Shown here in pieces: positions 1 through 6,852 of a DNA stretch of 10,987 nt. The notes beneath the pieces are model-generated. The model searched no databases, had not been told where the DNA came from, and saw only the letters and a program-made list of their open reading frames with translations. The translations under genes were made by a program, and so were the position numbers. Source of the stretch: Acidobacteriota bacterium (GTDB lineage: Bacteria > Acidobacteriota > Vicinamibacteria > Vicinamibacterales > Vicinamibacteraceae); assembly GCA_023427865.1 (NCBI GenBank), contig JAEYZV010000484.1:1-10987 (forward strand), in the 5' to 3' direction. Numbering within the stretch: position 1 is the first letter of the stretch; each line of letters starts with the position of its first letter.

Positions 1-2
1 CG

Positions 3-1550
3 TTAATTGTCCAACCGCATCACGCCCTCCTCGATGTCGAGGGTGACGCGATACTTGCTCAGGAACTTGTGGCCGAGGATGCCGCCGAGTTCATAGCCGA
101 GCAGCACGCTGGGAGCGCGCAGGTTCAGCACCACCAGCGAGGTCTGGGCCATCCGCACGCCGCCGACCTCGAGGTCGACGCCGGGCAGCAGGAAGGCGTC
201 CTTGTCCCAGCCCGACGTGCCGTAGACGCGCAGCGGGATGCGGCGGAACCGACCGAGCTGTTCGAGGCCGACCGCGGCAGTGCGGCTGATCGAGATCGCC
301 TGCCCGCCCGTGTCGACCACGAAGGCGCCCTGTCGGTCGCCGTTGATGGTGCCGCGCACCGTCGCCAGGCGGTGCATCCACAGCGGCGCCTCCATGGTCG
401 GCGCGCCGGTCGGCTTGGGCAGCGTCCGGGCCACGAGGAGCTGCTTGTTCTCGTAGTCGACGCGCATGGACAACCCGAGGGCCAGCGGCGAGAACGCGTC
501 GATGTCGGCGGTGGGCCACTTCTTCAGCGGCGGATCCTTGATCATCGCCGGCACGTGCTCGACCTTGAAGGTCCCGATCTCCAGCTTGGCGATGCGAGCC
601 AGCTTCAGCCGCCGCATACCGACGTCGCCGACGCCGGCACTCAGGGTCTCGGCCACCGAGTAGACCTGCGCCCGCTGCGCCGCCTCCTCGGACAGCACGT
701 TCATCTCGGCGCCGGTGTCGAGCACGAGTTCCTGCGAGACGCGCCCGTTGATCCGCGCCTTGACGAAGATCTTCTCGCGCTCGACGCGGAACGGGATGAC
801 GTGAACCAGGTCGGCGACCTCCTGGGTCATCTGCATCGGAGTGCGCTCGTCGAAGTGGCGGAGGAACTTGATGCGGGCTTTGGCGAGCTTGTGCTGCTCC
901 TTGAAACCCTTCTCGGGCAGCAGCCGCAGGTAGCGCTCGAGTTCGTCGGACGCCACCCGATACCGCCCGAGGCGTTCGAGATAGTAGGCGCGGGTGTGGT
1001 GGTATTCCGGCGTCTCGGCGTCGCGCTCGATGGCGCGCTCGACGGTCTGCAGCGCGTCCTCGGTCTTGCCGCGTGCGTCGAGCACGCGGGAGATGCCGTG
1101 CAGCGCCGCGGCATGGTGCGCGTCCAGCGTCAACGCGGCGGTGAACCGCGCGTTGGCCTCCTCGAAGGCGCCGATGCTCCACAGGGTCTCGCCATGAAGG
1201 GCGAGATCGTCGGCATCCACCGTCGACGAGATGAGCGTGCCGGCTTCCTGCTCGGCGCGCCCGAAGTCGCCGACCCGCAACAGGGCCCGGACGATGGTAC
1301 GGGTGACCGGCGGCGCCAGGGCGGGGTCGTATTCGCGCGCCCGGGTGAGGTGTGTCACCGCCTCGCGATACTTCGCGTTCTCGAAGAACGCCTGGCCGCG
1401 CGTCAGCTCAGACTGCGCCGTCGCCGGCGGGCCGGCAAGCGGCGACACCGAGGCAAGGCCGACCACCAGCACGGCGGCCGACACGGCGCCACAGACACGG
1501 GCGGTGCGAGACGAAAGGGCACGAGACACGAGACGGGTCATTTCCACCAT
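3..1550 (-). CDS. Exported TPR protein with two retropepsin-like aspartic protease domains
   Basis: This 515-residue protein has a basic N-terminus, a hydrophobic stretch at about residues 19-40 and an Ala-Thr-Ala-Gln site near 46, which together look like a Sec signal peptide, so it is probably periplasmic. Residues about 48-215 are helical TPR-like repeats (for example GDFGRAEQEA, GAFEEANARF, GKTEDALQTV). Two aspartic protease-like units follow. The first has LVLDTGAEMNVLS (Asp278) and a later LALGL; the second has FVVDTGGQAIS (Asp413) and GGILG near 488-492. DTG plus a hydrophobic-hydrophobic-Gly motif is the retropepsin/Asp_protease_2 pattern, and two copies in one chain could form the two-Asp active site internally. 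Substrate is unknown. The start is ATG 1550 or ATG 1541; neither has a clear Shine-Dalgarno. It lies 68 bases downstream of the ferredoxin gene on the same strand. The fold call is firm, but proteolytic activity is inferred. Confidence 0.88.
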   Translation of the reverse strand: MVEMTRLVSRALSSRTARVCGAVSAAVLVVGLASVSPLAGPPATAQSELTRGQAFFENAKYREAVTHLTRAREYDPALAPPVTRTIVRALLRVGDFGRAEQEAGTLISSTVDADDLALHGETLWSIGAFEEANARFTAALTLDAHHAAALHGISRVLDARGKTEDALQTVERAIERDAETPEYHHTRAYYLERLGRYRVASDELERYLRLLPEKGFKEQHKLAKARIKFLRHFDERTPMQMTQEVADLVHVIPFRVEREKIFVKARINGRVSQELVLDTGAEMNVLSEEAAQRAQVYSVAETLSAGVGDVGMRRLKLARIAKLEIGTFKVEHVPAMIKDPPLKKWPTADIDAFSPLALGLSMRVDYENKQLLVARTLPKPTGAPTMEAPLWMHRLATVRGTINGDRQGAFVVDTGGQAISISRTAAVGLEQLGRFRRIPLRVYGTSGWDKDAFLLPGVDLEVGGVRMAQTSLVVLNLRAPSVLLGYELGGILGHKFLSKYRVTLDIEEGVMRLDN

Positions 1551-1553
1551 CCT

Positions 1554-1568
1554 GGCCGGCGGCCGGCC
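1554..1568. repeat. GC-rich inverted repeat abutting a start codon
   Basis: GGCCGGC and GCCGGCC flank a single base, three bases upstream of the ATG at 1550. Folding in mRNA would place a stable GC stem just before the initiation site of the TPR-protease gene. It may dampen translation or simply reflect GC-rich composition. The arms are seen; the role is a guess. Confidence 0.3.
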
Positions 1569-1618
1569 TGTACTGCCCGTTGGACAGCGCCGCACGCCGT
1601 CTCGTCCCCGGCGTGCCG

Positions 1619-1879
1619 CTACTTCTGGTAATGCTGGGCGTTCTTGTCGATATACGCCTTCCACTGGTCCGGCACTTCGTCCATCGCGTAGATGGCCTCG
1701 ACCGGGCAGGCCGGCACGCACGCGCCGCAATCGATGCACTCGTCCGGATGGATGAAGAGCATCTCGGCGCCTTCGTGATCGCCCTCGTCCTTGCGCGGGT
1801 GGATGCAGTCCACCGGACACACGTCCACGCAGGCCGTGTCCTTGGTGCCGATACAGGGTTCCGTAATAACGTACGCCAC
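1619..1879 (-). CDS. 7Fe ferredoxin ([3Fe-4S][4Fe-4S])
   Basis: This 86-residue cytoplasmic electron carrier closely resembles the seven-iron ferredoxins of Thermus and Azotobacter FdI. The first motif has Cys9, Cys17, Cys21 and Cys25, and residue 12, where a classical 2[4Fe-4S] ferredoxin would have Cys, is Thr (CIGTKDTAC). The second motif, ECIDCGACVPACPVEAI, has Cys48, 51, 54 and 58. By analogy with FdI, Cys9, Cys17 and Cys58 would hold the 3Fe cluster, and Cys21, 48, 51 and 54 the 4Fe cluster. The C-terminus (DEVPDQWKAYIDKN) is also typical of the Thermus type. The start is GTG at 1879, fixed by AGGAGG at 1884-1889, four bases upstream. It begins 25 bases after the IclR stop codon, so the two are probably co-transcribed. 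Redox partner is unknown. Confidence 0.95.
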   Translation of the reverse strand: MAYVITEPCIGTKDTACVDVCPVDCIHPRKDEGDHEGAEMLFIHPDECIDCGACVPACPVEAIYAMDEVPDQWKAYIDKNAQHYQK

Positions 1880-1883
1880 GTGT

Positions 1884-1889
1884 CCTCCT
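1884..1889 (-). promoter_or_regulatory. Ribosome binding site of the ferredoxin gene
   Basis: A perfect AGGAGG on the minus strand lies four bases before the GTG start at 1879. It is the only full-consensus Shine-Dalgarno I found in the window and decides the non-ATG start. Confidence 0.85.
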
Positions 1890-1904
1890 GAGAAAAGCGC
1901 CGCG

Positions 1905-2636
1905 TCAGCGGTGCCGGGGGGTCATCGCCGGCACCACGTCGGCCGGCAGGTATCCGAGCCGCACGGACGTCGCCCGTGCCAGGTCCCACGCCGCCGGCAC
2001 GTGCTCGTCGTGCAGCGGGCCTTCTCCGCGTCCGTGGGTGAACACGCCTACGCGAGCCACTTCCTGCCCGCGGTAGTCGCGCACCGGCGCACAGGCGCAG
2101 TTCAACCGGTAACCATCGGCCGCGCCCCCCGCCCCGAAGCGGCGCACCACCTCCGCCGAGTGCGCCACGTCGCCAGCCGAGCACAGGCGGGCACAACTCA
2201 GGCGGCGCTGCTGGCCTTCGGCAAAGAACAGCGAGCAGTGCCCGGGCATCGTCTTGCCGTACGCGGTATACATCGCGGGCGCATCGTCCTGACCGCCCCA
2301 CACGTACGTCACTTCCCCGGCGGGCAAGGAGACGAAGGCGCGCGCCGGGGTCCGCGCCGCGTATTCCCGCAGCGGCGGATAGGCGTGCAGGCGCAACTCC
2401 GAGCCACTCAGGTACCGGAAGCTCATGTCCAGGAGCTTGAGCGTGAGCACGTACCGCCCGCCCTCCTGGTCCTGCCGAACGAAGCCGCGCCGGCGCAGCA
2501 CCAGCAGCAACCGGTGCGCAGTTGCCGCCGGCAACCCCGCCTGGCGCGCGAGATCACGCAGCGCCATGCCACCGGGCTCGCCGCTCAGCACCTCCAGGAG
2601 GTGCAACGCCTTGTCGGCTGAAGACTGCGTTGCCAT
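1905..2636 (-). CDS. IclR-family transcriptional regulator
   Basis: This 243-residue protein has the family's two parts. Residues about 5-68 are a winged helix-turn-helix (ADKALHLLEVLSGEPGGMALRDLA..., recognition helix around AATAHRLLLVLRRRGFV). Residues about 75-243 are the GAF-like effector domain, including a characteristic late segment (NCACAPVRDYRGQEVARVGVFT). Length is normal for IclR proteins, which act as dimers or tetramers and respond to small, often aromatic or carboxylic, metabolites; no effector can be named here. The ATG at 2636 is preferred over an in-frame TTG at 2699 because the extra 21 residues would be read through a likely promoter and operator. The gene heads the run toward ferredoxin and the TPR-protease, and may repress itself and that operon. 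Confidence 0.9.
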   Translation of the reverse strand: MATQSSADKALHLLEVLSGEPGGMALRDLARQAGLPAATAHRLLLVLRRRGFVRQDQEGGRYVLTLKLLDMSFRYLSGSELRLHAYPPLREYAARTPARAFVSLPAGEVTYVWGGQDDAPAMYTAYGKTMPGHCSLFFAEGQQRRLSCARLCSAGDVAHSAEVVRRFGAGGAADGYRLNCACAPVRDYRGQEVARVGVFTHGRGEGPLHDEHVPAAWDLARATSVRLGYLPADVVPAMTPRHR

Positions 2637-2663
2637 GTTCCACTCTGCGGAACAGCGTTCCGC
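2637..2663 (-). promoter_or_regulatory. Candidate IclR operator (GGAAC/GTTCC palindromes)
   Basis: A perfect inverted repeat, GCGGAAC-AGC-GTTCCGC, spans 2647-2663. A third half-site GTTCC at 2637-2641 forms a second palindrome with GGAAC at 2649-2653. The cluster sits immediately upstream of the IclR start and just downstream of the predicted -10 box. Operators with TTCC/GGAA cores are common for IclR proteins. Binding by this protein is inferred from position. Confidence 0.6.
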
Positions 2664-2670
2664 CCCGTGA

Positions 2671-2699
2671 AAGATACTCCTCTCACCGACGTCGAACAA
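2671..2699 (-). promoter_or_regulatory. Candidate sigma-70 promoter of the iclR-ferredoxin run
   Basis: On the minus strand, TTGTTC (2699-2694) and TATCTT (2676-2671) are separated by 17 bases. Initiation would fall near 2664, exactly at the edge of the 2647-2663 palindrome. Box matches are partial, but spacing and the adjoining operator support it. Confidence 0.4.
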
Positions 2700-2820
2700 G
2701 GTCGAGTTCAGTCGGAGATGGTGACAGGTACATGGAGGGCAGGCGCAGGTCAGGCGCCAGAGAACAGGAGGACAGGGAACCGGTAGTCAGGGGGCTACGG
2801 TGCGGCGCACCGTTGGATTC

Positions 2821-2845
2821 GTAGCCGTCCGGCCTGGCCCGACGG
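2821..2845 (+). repeat. GTAG-headed palindrome (REP-like), copy 1
   Basis: GTAG is followed directly by 10-base arms CCGTCCGGCC and GGCCCGACGG with one mismatch, around a single T. The layout matches REP elements, in which GTAG sits at the 5' foot of a hairpin. Confidence 0.45.
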
Positions 2846-2862
2846 ACCAGGGGGCTGGCGCG

Positions 2863-2886
2863 CGCCGGGCGAGGCCCGGCGCCTAC
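2863..2886 (-). repeat. GTAG-headed palindrome (REP-like), copy 2
   Basis: On the minus strand GTAGG is followed by perfect 8-base arms CGCCGGGC and GCCCGGCG around CTC. It is inverted relative to the copies on either side. Confidence 0.5.
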
Positions 2887-2931
2887 GTGCACAGAAGGGC
2901 AGGCGTCAGGGGTCAGGAGGCCAGGTCGCAG

Positions 2932-2956
2932 GTAGGGCGCGTTCCCCGAACGCGCC
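2932..2956 (+). repeat. GTAG-headed palindrome (REP-like), copy 3
   Basis: GTAG is followed by perfect 9-base arms GGCGCGTTC and GAACGCGCC around CCC. The stem sequence differs from the other copies while the geometry is conserved. Confidence 0.55.
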
Positions 2957-2974
2957 GATCAGGTTAGACTGATC
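2957..2974. promoter_or_regulatory. Inverted repeat upstream of the sensor kinase, possible operator
   Basis: GATCAG and CTGATC flank six bases that include TAGACT (2965-2970), a weak -10-like box. It lies 45 bases before the kinase ATG, so a regulator bound here could occlude the promoter. No convincing -35 is seen. Speculative. Confidence 0.3.
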
Positions 2975-3019
2975 AGCTCGACCATTGGGACGGCACACCG
3001 TTCGAGCAGGTGCCCCCTC

Positions 3020-6000
3020 ATGCCGATCTCTCCTGAAAGCGTCCGGATGTTCCTGCTGGCCCGTTGCGTGCTGGTGCTGGGTGTGTGGCTCGCCACGACG
3101 ATGGCGTCGCTTGCCCAGCCCTCCGCTCGACTCATCGTCGACCAGTGGCGCGTCGAGGACGGCCTGCCGCAGAACACCGTCACGAGCGTGGCCCAGGACG
3201 ACCAGGGCTACCTGTGGATCGCCACCCGCAAGGGACTCGCGCGCTTCGACGGCGTGCAGTTCCGGCCGATGACCCGCGCCGGCGATTTCGACATCGGCAA
3301 CATGCGCCTGACCGCCGTGCTCCCGGAGGCCAGCGGCGCGTTGTGGGTCGCCACGTACGGACACGGCGTCCTCCACGTCGTCGATGGCGTCGCCACGCGG
3401 TACGGCGCGGCCGAGGGCGTGCCGCACGACGTGGTGTGGGATCTGTCCCGCGATCGGGACGGCCGCGTGTGGCTGGCCTCCTCGCGAGGTGCCCGGTACT
3501 TCGACGGGCGGCGCTGGCAGGCGCCCTCACTGCCGGCAGACCTCGCCGAGGGCGGCGTGAACGTCGTGTACCAGTCGCGCGACAAGCGCCTCTGGTTCGG
3601 CACGTCCCACAATGGACTCATCAGCCTGCACGGCACCACGGTCCGCAGGTACGCGACCGGCGAGGGCTTGCCCGCCACGGCGGCGACGTCGGTCACCGAG
3701 GCGCCCGACGGCACGATCTGGATCGCCACGCCAATGGGCCTGGCCAGCATCCACGGCGACACCGTCACGGCCTTCGGACGCGACGACGGCCTGCCCGTGG
3801 AGCGCGTACTGCAGGTGCTCGTCGATCGCCGGGGCGTCCTCTGGGCCGCCACGCATGGCGGCGGGCTCGTGCGCCGCGACGGTGGCAGCTTCCGCTCTTT
3901 CGGCCGGCGTGACGGGTTGAGCACCGACTACCTGATCTCCCTGCATCAGGACCGCCACGGCGCGCTGTGGGTGGGCACGCTGAGCGGCGGCCTGAATCGG
4001 CTCGCGCCGGCCGCACGCGAGTTGCTCGATGCGCGGTCGGGGCTGCCGCCCTACCCCATCACGACGATCTACCAGCACGCCCAGACACGCACGTTCTGGG
4101 TCGGCACGTACGGCGGCGGGCTCGTGCGCATCCGCGACGGCCAGGTACAGGTCTACGCGGAGAGTGACGGACTGCCGTCGACGGCGATCACCTCGGTGGT
4201 CGGAGGGCCCGAGGACAGCGTCTGGGTCGGCACCAACGGTGCCGGCGCCTTCCGGTTCAAGGACGGCCGCATCCTCGACCGACTCGGAGCCCAGGTGGTG
4301 GGTGCCTCGGTGCGGACGATCGAAGTCGACCATGCCGCCGGAGGCGCGGTCTGGTTCGGCGGCAACGGCCTGATTCGCTACGAGCACGGCCGGTGGCGAC
4401 GCATCGGAGAAGCCGACGGGCTGCGCAGCAGCGAGGTCCGCGTCATCTACGCGCTGAAGGACCGGATCTGGGTGGGGACGTACGGCGGCGGGCTCCAGAG
4501 CATCGAACGCGACGGCCGGATCGTGTCCTGGGGCGAGCGGCAGGGGCTCACGAACCCGTTCGTGACGTCGCTGCACAGCGATTCGGTGGGCACGCTGTGG
4601 ATCGGCACGTACGGCGGCGGGCTCTTCCGGCTGCGTGACGGTCGTGCCGATGGCGTCACCACCAGCGACGGTCTCCCCGAGGACGTGGTATTCGACATCC
4701 TCGAGGACAACGGCGGACGCCTGTGGCTCACCGGCACGCAGGGCCTGGCCGTCGTGCGCATGGCGGACGTCCATGCGCGCATCGACGGTCGTCCGGAGCT
4801 GCTGTCGACCTCGCTCTACGGTCGCACCGAAGGCGTGCCGGGTACCGATGGCACCGACGGCAACCAGCCCCTGAGCTGGCGTGCGGTCGACGACCGGCTC
4901 TGGTTCGCCACCGCCGATGGGGTCGTGATCTTCGACCCCACCGAAGTAGCCGACATTCCTCCGGCGCCCACGGTGTACGTGGACAGCCTGCTGGTGAACA
5001 AGCAGCGCGCAGGGCTGCCCGCGGCGGGCGGGCAGATCCCGGGCCGCAATCTCGACGTGCAGTTCAGCGCCCCCGTGCTGCAAGGCGGGCGCGCGGTGCA
5101 GTACGAGTACCGGCTCGTCGGGCTCGACGACCGCTGGGTAGACGCGGGCACGTCGCGCGTCGCGTCGTTCACGAACCTCGTGCCTGGGGAGTACCGCTTC
5201 GAGGTGCGGGCACGCGCCCTCCGTGGTGCCACGCCCGGCCCGGTACGCACGCTGAGCATCGTCGTCCCGGCGCACATGTACGAGACGGCGTGGTTCCAGG
5301 CGGCCGCCGCGACGCTCGTGGTGCTCGCCGTGCTCGGACTCGTCCGGATGCGGGTGCAACGGCTGCACGCGCGCCAACGGCAGCTGCAGGAGCTCGTCGA
5401 CGAGAGCACGGCCGCCCTCCGCCACGAGATGCGCGAGCGCGAACGCGCCGAGCGGCAGCGCCGCGTGCTGGACGAGCAGGTCCTGCAGGCACGGCGACTC
5501 GAGAGCCTGGGCGTGCTCGCCGGTGGCGTCGCCCACGACTTCAACAACCTGCTCGTGGGCGTGCTCGGCGAATCGAGTCTCGCGCTCGGCGAACTGCCCG
5601 CCGACGCTCCCGTACGCCGGCACATCGAGCGGATCGAGTGGGCCGCCCTTCGCGCCAGCGACCTCACCGCGCAGATGCTCGCCTACTCCGGCGGCGGCCG
5701 CTTCATCGTGGTGTCGGTCGGGCTCGAGTCGCTCGTGCGCGAGGCGCTGGACCTGCTCGGGCCCGTCATCCCACCAGCCATTCACGTGAGCCTGGCCTTC
5801 CCCGCCGAACTGCCGCCGGTCGCAGGGGATCCCTCACAGTTGCGGCAGGTCGTCAGGAACCTGCTCACCAATGCCGTCGATGCCATCGGGGATCGGCCGG
5901 GACGCATCTCGATCGCCGCCGGCACGCGCCTCGTGCAACCCGACGACTCGGTCGCGACCCTGCGGCCCGGCCTGCCGGCAATGGCGCCCGGTACGCACGT

Positions 6001-6766
6001 GTGGCTGTCGGTGCAGGACGATGGCGTTGGCATGGACGCCGAGACACAGGCTCGCGTCTTCGATCCGTTCTTCACGAACAAGTCGAAAGGCCGCGGGCTC
6101 GGACTCGCCGCCGTGCTGGGGATCGTCCGCAGCCATGGTGGACGCATCGCCGTGGCGAGTCAGCCGGCGCTTGGTTCGACGTTCACCGTGACGCTGCCTG
6201 CGGACCGGCGGGAAGCGGACGCGCACGTGGAGGCGAGACGTCCCACCGGGTCGGCCCGCAGCGACGCGCCGGCTGCGACGCCGTCGGCCGTCGACGGCGC
6301 AGCCCCGCCACGCCTCGGACAAGCTCGCCCACGCCACGCGCCGGAACCGACCGCGCCGGGTGTGCTCTTGGTGGACGACGAGCGCCTCGTACGCGACGTC
6401 GCGCGGACGGCACTGCGGCGCGCCGGCCATGCCGTCACGGACGTGCCCACGGGCGAAGACGCCGTGGCGCTCTTCGCCGAGTCCCCCGACGACTTCGGCC
6501 TCGTCGTGCTGGATCTCACGCTGCCGGGCATCCAGGGTCGTGCGGTCATGCACGCCCTCCGCACGATCCGTCCGGCCATTCCGATCGTGCTGACGAGCGG
6601 CTACACGGCCGAGGAAGCCGGCGACCTGACGGTGGCACCCCGAACCACGTTCCTGCAGAAGCCGTGGCGGCCCGATCAGCTCGTCCGCAGCGTGGCCGGC
6701 CTGCTGCCACGTGCCACCGAAGCCGACGCAGGCGTCACCAAACCGCATGCTACGATCGCCGACTAG
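3020..6766 (+). CDS. Propeller-type hybrid sensor histidine kinase with C-terminal receiver
   Basis: This 1248-residue inner-membrane sensor has a signal peptide at about 1-33. About 14 Reg_prop blades follow (residues 50-640, with repeated LW[IV]GT...GGL motifs and DGLP turns), i.e. two seven-bladed propellers in the periplasm. A Y_Y_Y domain (about 670-748), a membrane helix (about 757-776) and a charged coiled coil (777-826) come next. The cytoplasmic kinase has the phosphoacceptor His839 in GGVAHDFNNL. Its ATPase boxes are Asn947/Asn951, DDGVGMD (1000-1006) and GRGLGL (1024-1029). After a Pro/Ala-rich linker, the receiver has Asp1119/Asp1120, phospho-Asp1165, Thr1192 and Lys1214. This resembles Bacteroidetes hybrid two-component sensors but lacks their AraC output domain, so a separate phosphorelay partner is likely. 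None lies nearby. Ligand unknown. ATG 3047 is an alternative start. Confidence 0.95.
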   Translation: MPISPESVRMFLLARCVLVLGVWLATTMASLAQPSARLIVDQWRVEDGLPQNTVTSVAQDDQGYLWIATRKGLARFDGVQFRPMTRAGDFDIGNMRLTAVLPEASGALWVATYGHGVLHVVDGVATRYGAAEGVPHDVVWDLSRDRDGRVWLASSRGARYFDGRRWQAPSLPADLAEGGVNVVYQSRDKRLWFGTSHNGLISLHGTTVRRYATGEGLPATAATSVTEAPDGTIWIATPMGLASIHGDTVTAFGRDDGLPVERVLQVLVDRRGVLWAATHGGGLVRRDGGSFRSFGRRDGLSTDYLISLHQDRHGALWVGTLSGGLNRLAPAARELLDARSGLPPYPITTIYQHAQTRTFWVGTYGGGLVRIRDGQVQVYAESDGLPSTAITSVVGGPEDSVWVGTNGAGAFRFKDGRILDRLGAQVVGASVRTIEVDHAAGGAVWFGGNGLIRYEHGRWRRIGEADGLRSSEVRVIYALKDRIWVGTYGGGLQSIERDGRIVSWGERQGLTNPFVTSLHSDSVGTLWIGTYGGGLFRLRDGRADGVTTSDGLPEDVVFDILEDNGGRLWLTGTQGLAVVRMADVHARIDGRPELLSTSLYGRTEGVPGTDGTDGNQPLSWRAVDDRLWFATADGVVIFDPTEVADIPPAPTVYVDSLLVNKQRAGLPAAGGQIPGRNLDVQFSAPVLQGGRAVQYEYRLVGLDDRWVDAGTSRVASFTNLVPGEYRFEVRARALRGATPGPVRTLSIVVPAHMYETAWFQAAAATLVVLAVLGLVRMRVQRLHARQRQLQELVDESTAALRHEMRERERAERQRRVLDEQVLQARRLESLGVLAGGVAHDFNNLLVGVLGESSLALGELPADAPVRRHIERIEWAALRASDLTAQMLAYSGGGRFIVVSVGLESLVREALDLLGPVIPPAIHVSLAFPAELPPVAGDPSQLRQVVRNLLTNAVDAIGDRPGRISIAAGTRLVQPDDSVATLRPGLPAMAPGTHVWLSVQDDGVGMDAETQARVFDPFFTNKSKGRGLGLAAVLGIVRSHGGRIAVASQPALGSTFTVTLPADRREADAHVEARRPTGSARSDAPAATPSAVDGAAPPRLGQARPRHAPEPTAPGVLLVDDERLVRDVARTALRRAGHAVTDVPTGEDAVALFAESPDDFGLVVLDLTLPGIQGRAVMHALRTIRPAIPIVLTSGYTAEEAGDLTVAPRTTFLQKPWRPDQLVRSVAGLLPRATEADAGVTKPHATIAD
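4101..4624 (+). repeat. Near-identical blade repeats inside the kinase gene
   Basis: The 23 bases at 4101-4123 and 4602-4624 are identical, and 18 of them recur at 4478-4495. All encode GTYGGGL of propeller blades. Identity at the DNA level suggests recent blade duplication or recombination between blades. Confidence 0.7.
6748..6756 (+). promoter_or_regulatory. Possible extended -10 promoter for lipA
   Basis: TGCTACGAT (extended -10 form, TGn then TACGAT) lies inside the last codons of the kinase gene. It would start a transcript near 6763 whose leader carries both GTAG repeats before lipA. No -35 is evident; the evidence is motif only. Confidence 0.25.
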
Positions 6767-6793
6767 GTAGGGCCGGCTGTCCCAGCCGGGCCT
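6767..6793 (+). repeat. GTAG-headed palindrome (REP-like), copy 4
   Basis: GTAG is followed by GGCCGGCT, GTCCC and AGCCGGGCC; the arms pair except for one bulged G. With one extra G on the left (6766) it is identical over 28 bases to the copy at 6803-6830. It begins at the kinase stop codon and might act as a weak terminator, though there is no T-tract. Confidence 0.65.
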
Positions 6794-6803
6794 GTCGACC
6801 TGG

Positions 6804-6830
6804 GTAGGGCCGGCTGTCCCAGCCGGGCCT
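6804..6830 (+). repeat. GTAG-headed palindrome (REP-like), copy 5
   Basis: Second copy of the same unit, in the same orientation, nine bases after copy 4 and 22 bases before the lipA start. The pair is a tandem doublet, as REP elements often are. Confidence 0.65.
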
Positions 6831-6852
6831 TCCCGATCTGCCACCACTCCCC

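Larger units (their letters stand above)
2637..3019. other. Divergent intergenic region, CAGG-rich and full of palindromes
   Basis: This 383-base gap separates the minus-strand iclR from the plus-strand sensor kinase. I see no credible gene in it. It holds the iclR promoter/operator, a CAGG-rich stretch with two similar copies beginning GGGCAGGCG (2737-2754 and 2897-2917), a perfect inverted repeat at 2797-2813 (arms ACGGTGC and GCACCGT), three GTAG-headed palindromes, and an inverted repeat near the kinase start. The short open frames here have no family resemblance. Confidence 0.7.

Noticed and set aside
1551..1820. N-terminal extension of the TPR-protease frame up to 1820
   Set aside because: It overlaps the ferredoxin gene out of frame and reads as Arg/Gly-rich filler; a proper signal peptide begins at 1550 or 1541.
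1905..2699. TTG 2699 as the IclR start
   Set aside because: The extra 21 residues are unlike IclR N-termini, and the DNA there is better explained as promoter and operator.
2683..2892. Short open frames in the intergenic region
   Set aside because: They run through palindromes and CAGG-rich repeats and show no family resemblance.
2637..3019. CRISPR array or small RNA in the repeat-rich gap
   Set aside because: Repeats are few, divergent, palindromic and irregularly spaced, with no direct repeat-spacer periodicity; no promoter plus T-rich terminator for an sRNA was seen.
3527..5785. Long minus-strand open frame (752 codons) opposite the sensor kinase
   Set aside because: It lies wholly antisense to a gene with clear domain motifs; its translation is low-complexity His/Arg/Ala/Val-rich with no family motif. 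Such shadows are expected at this GC content.
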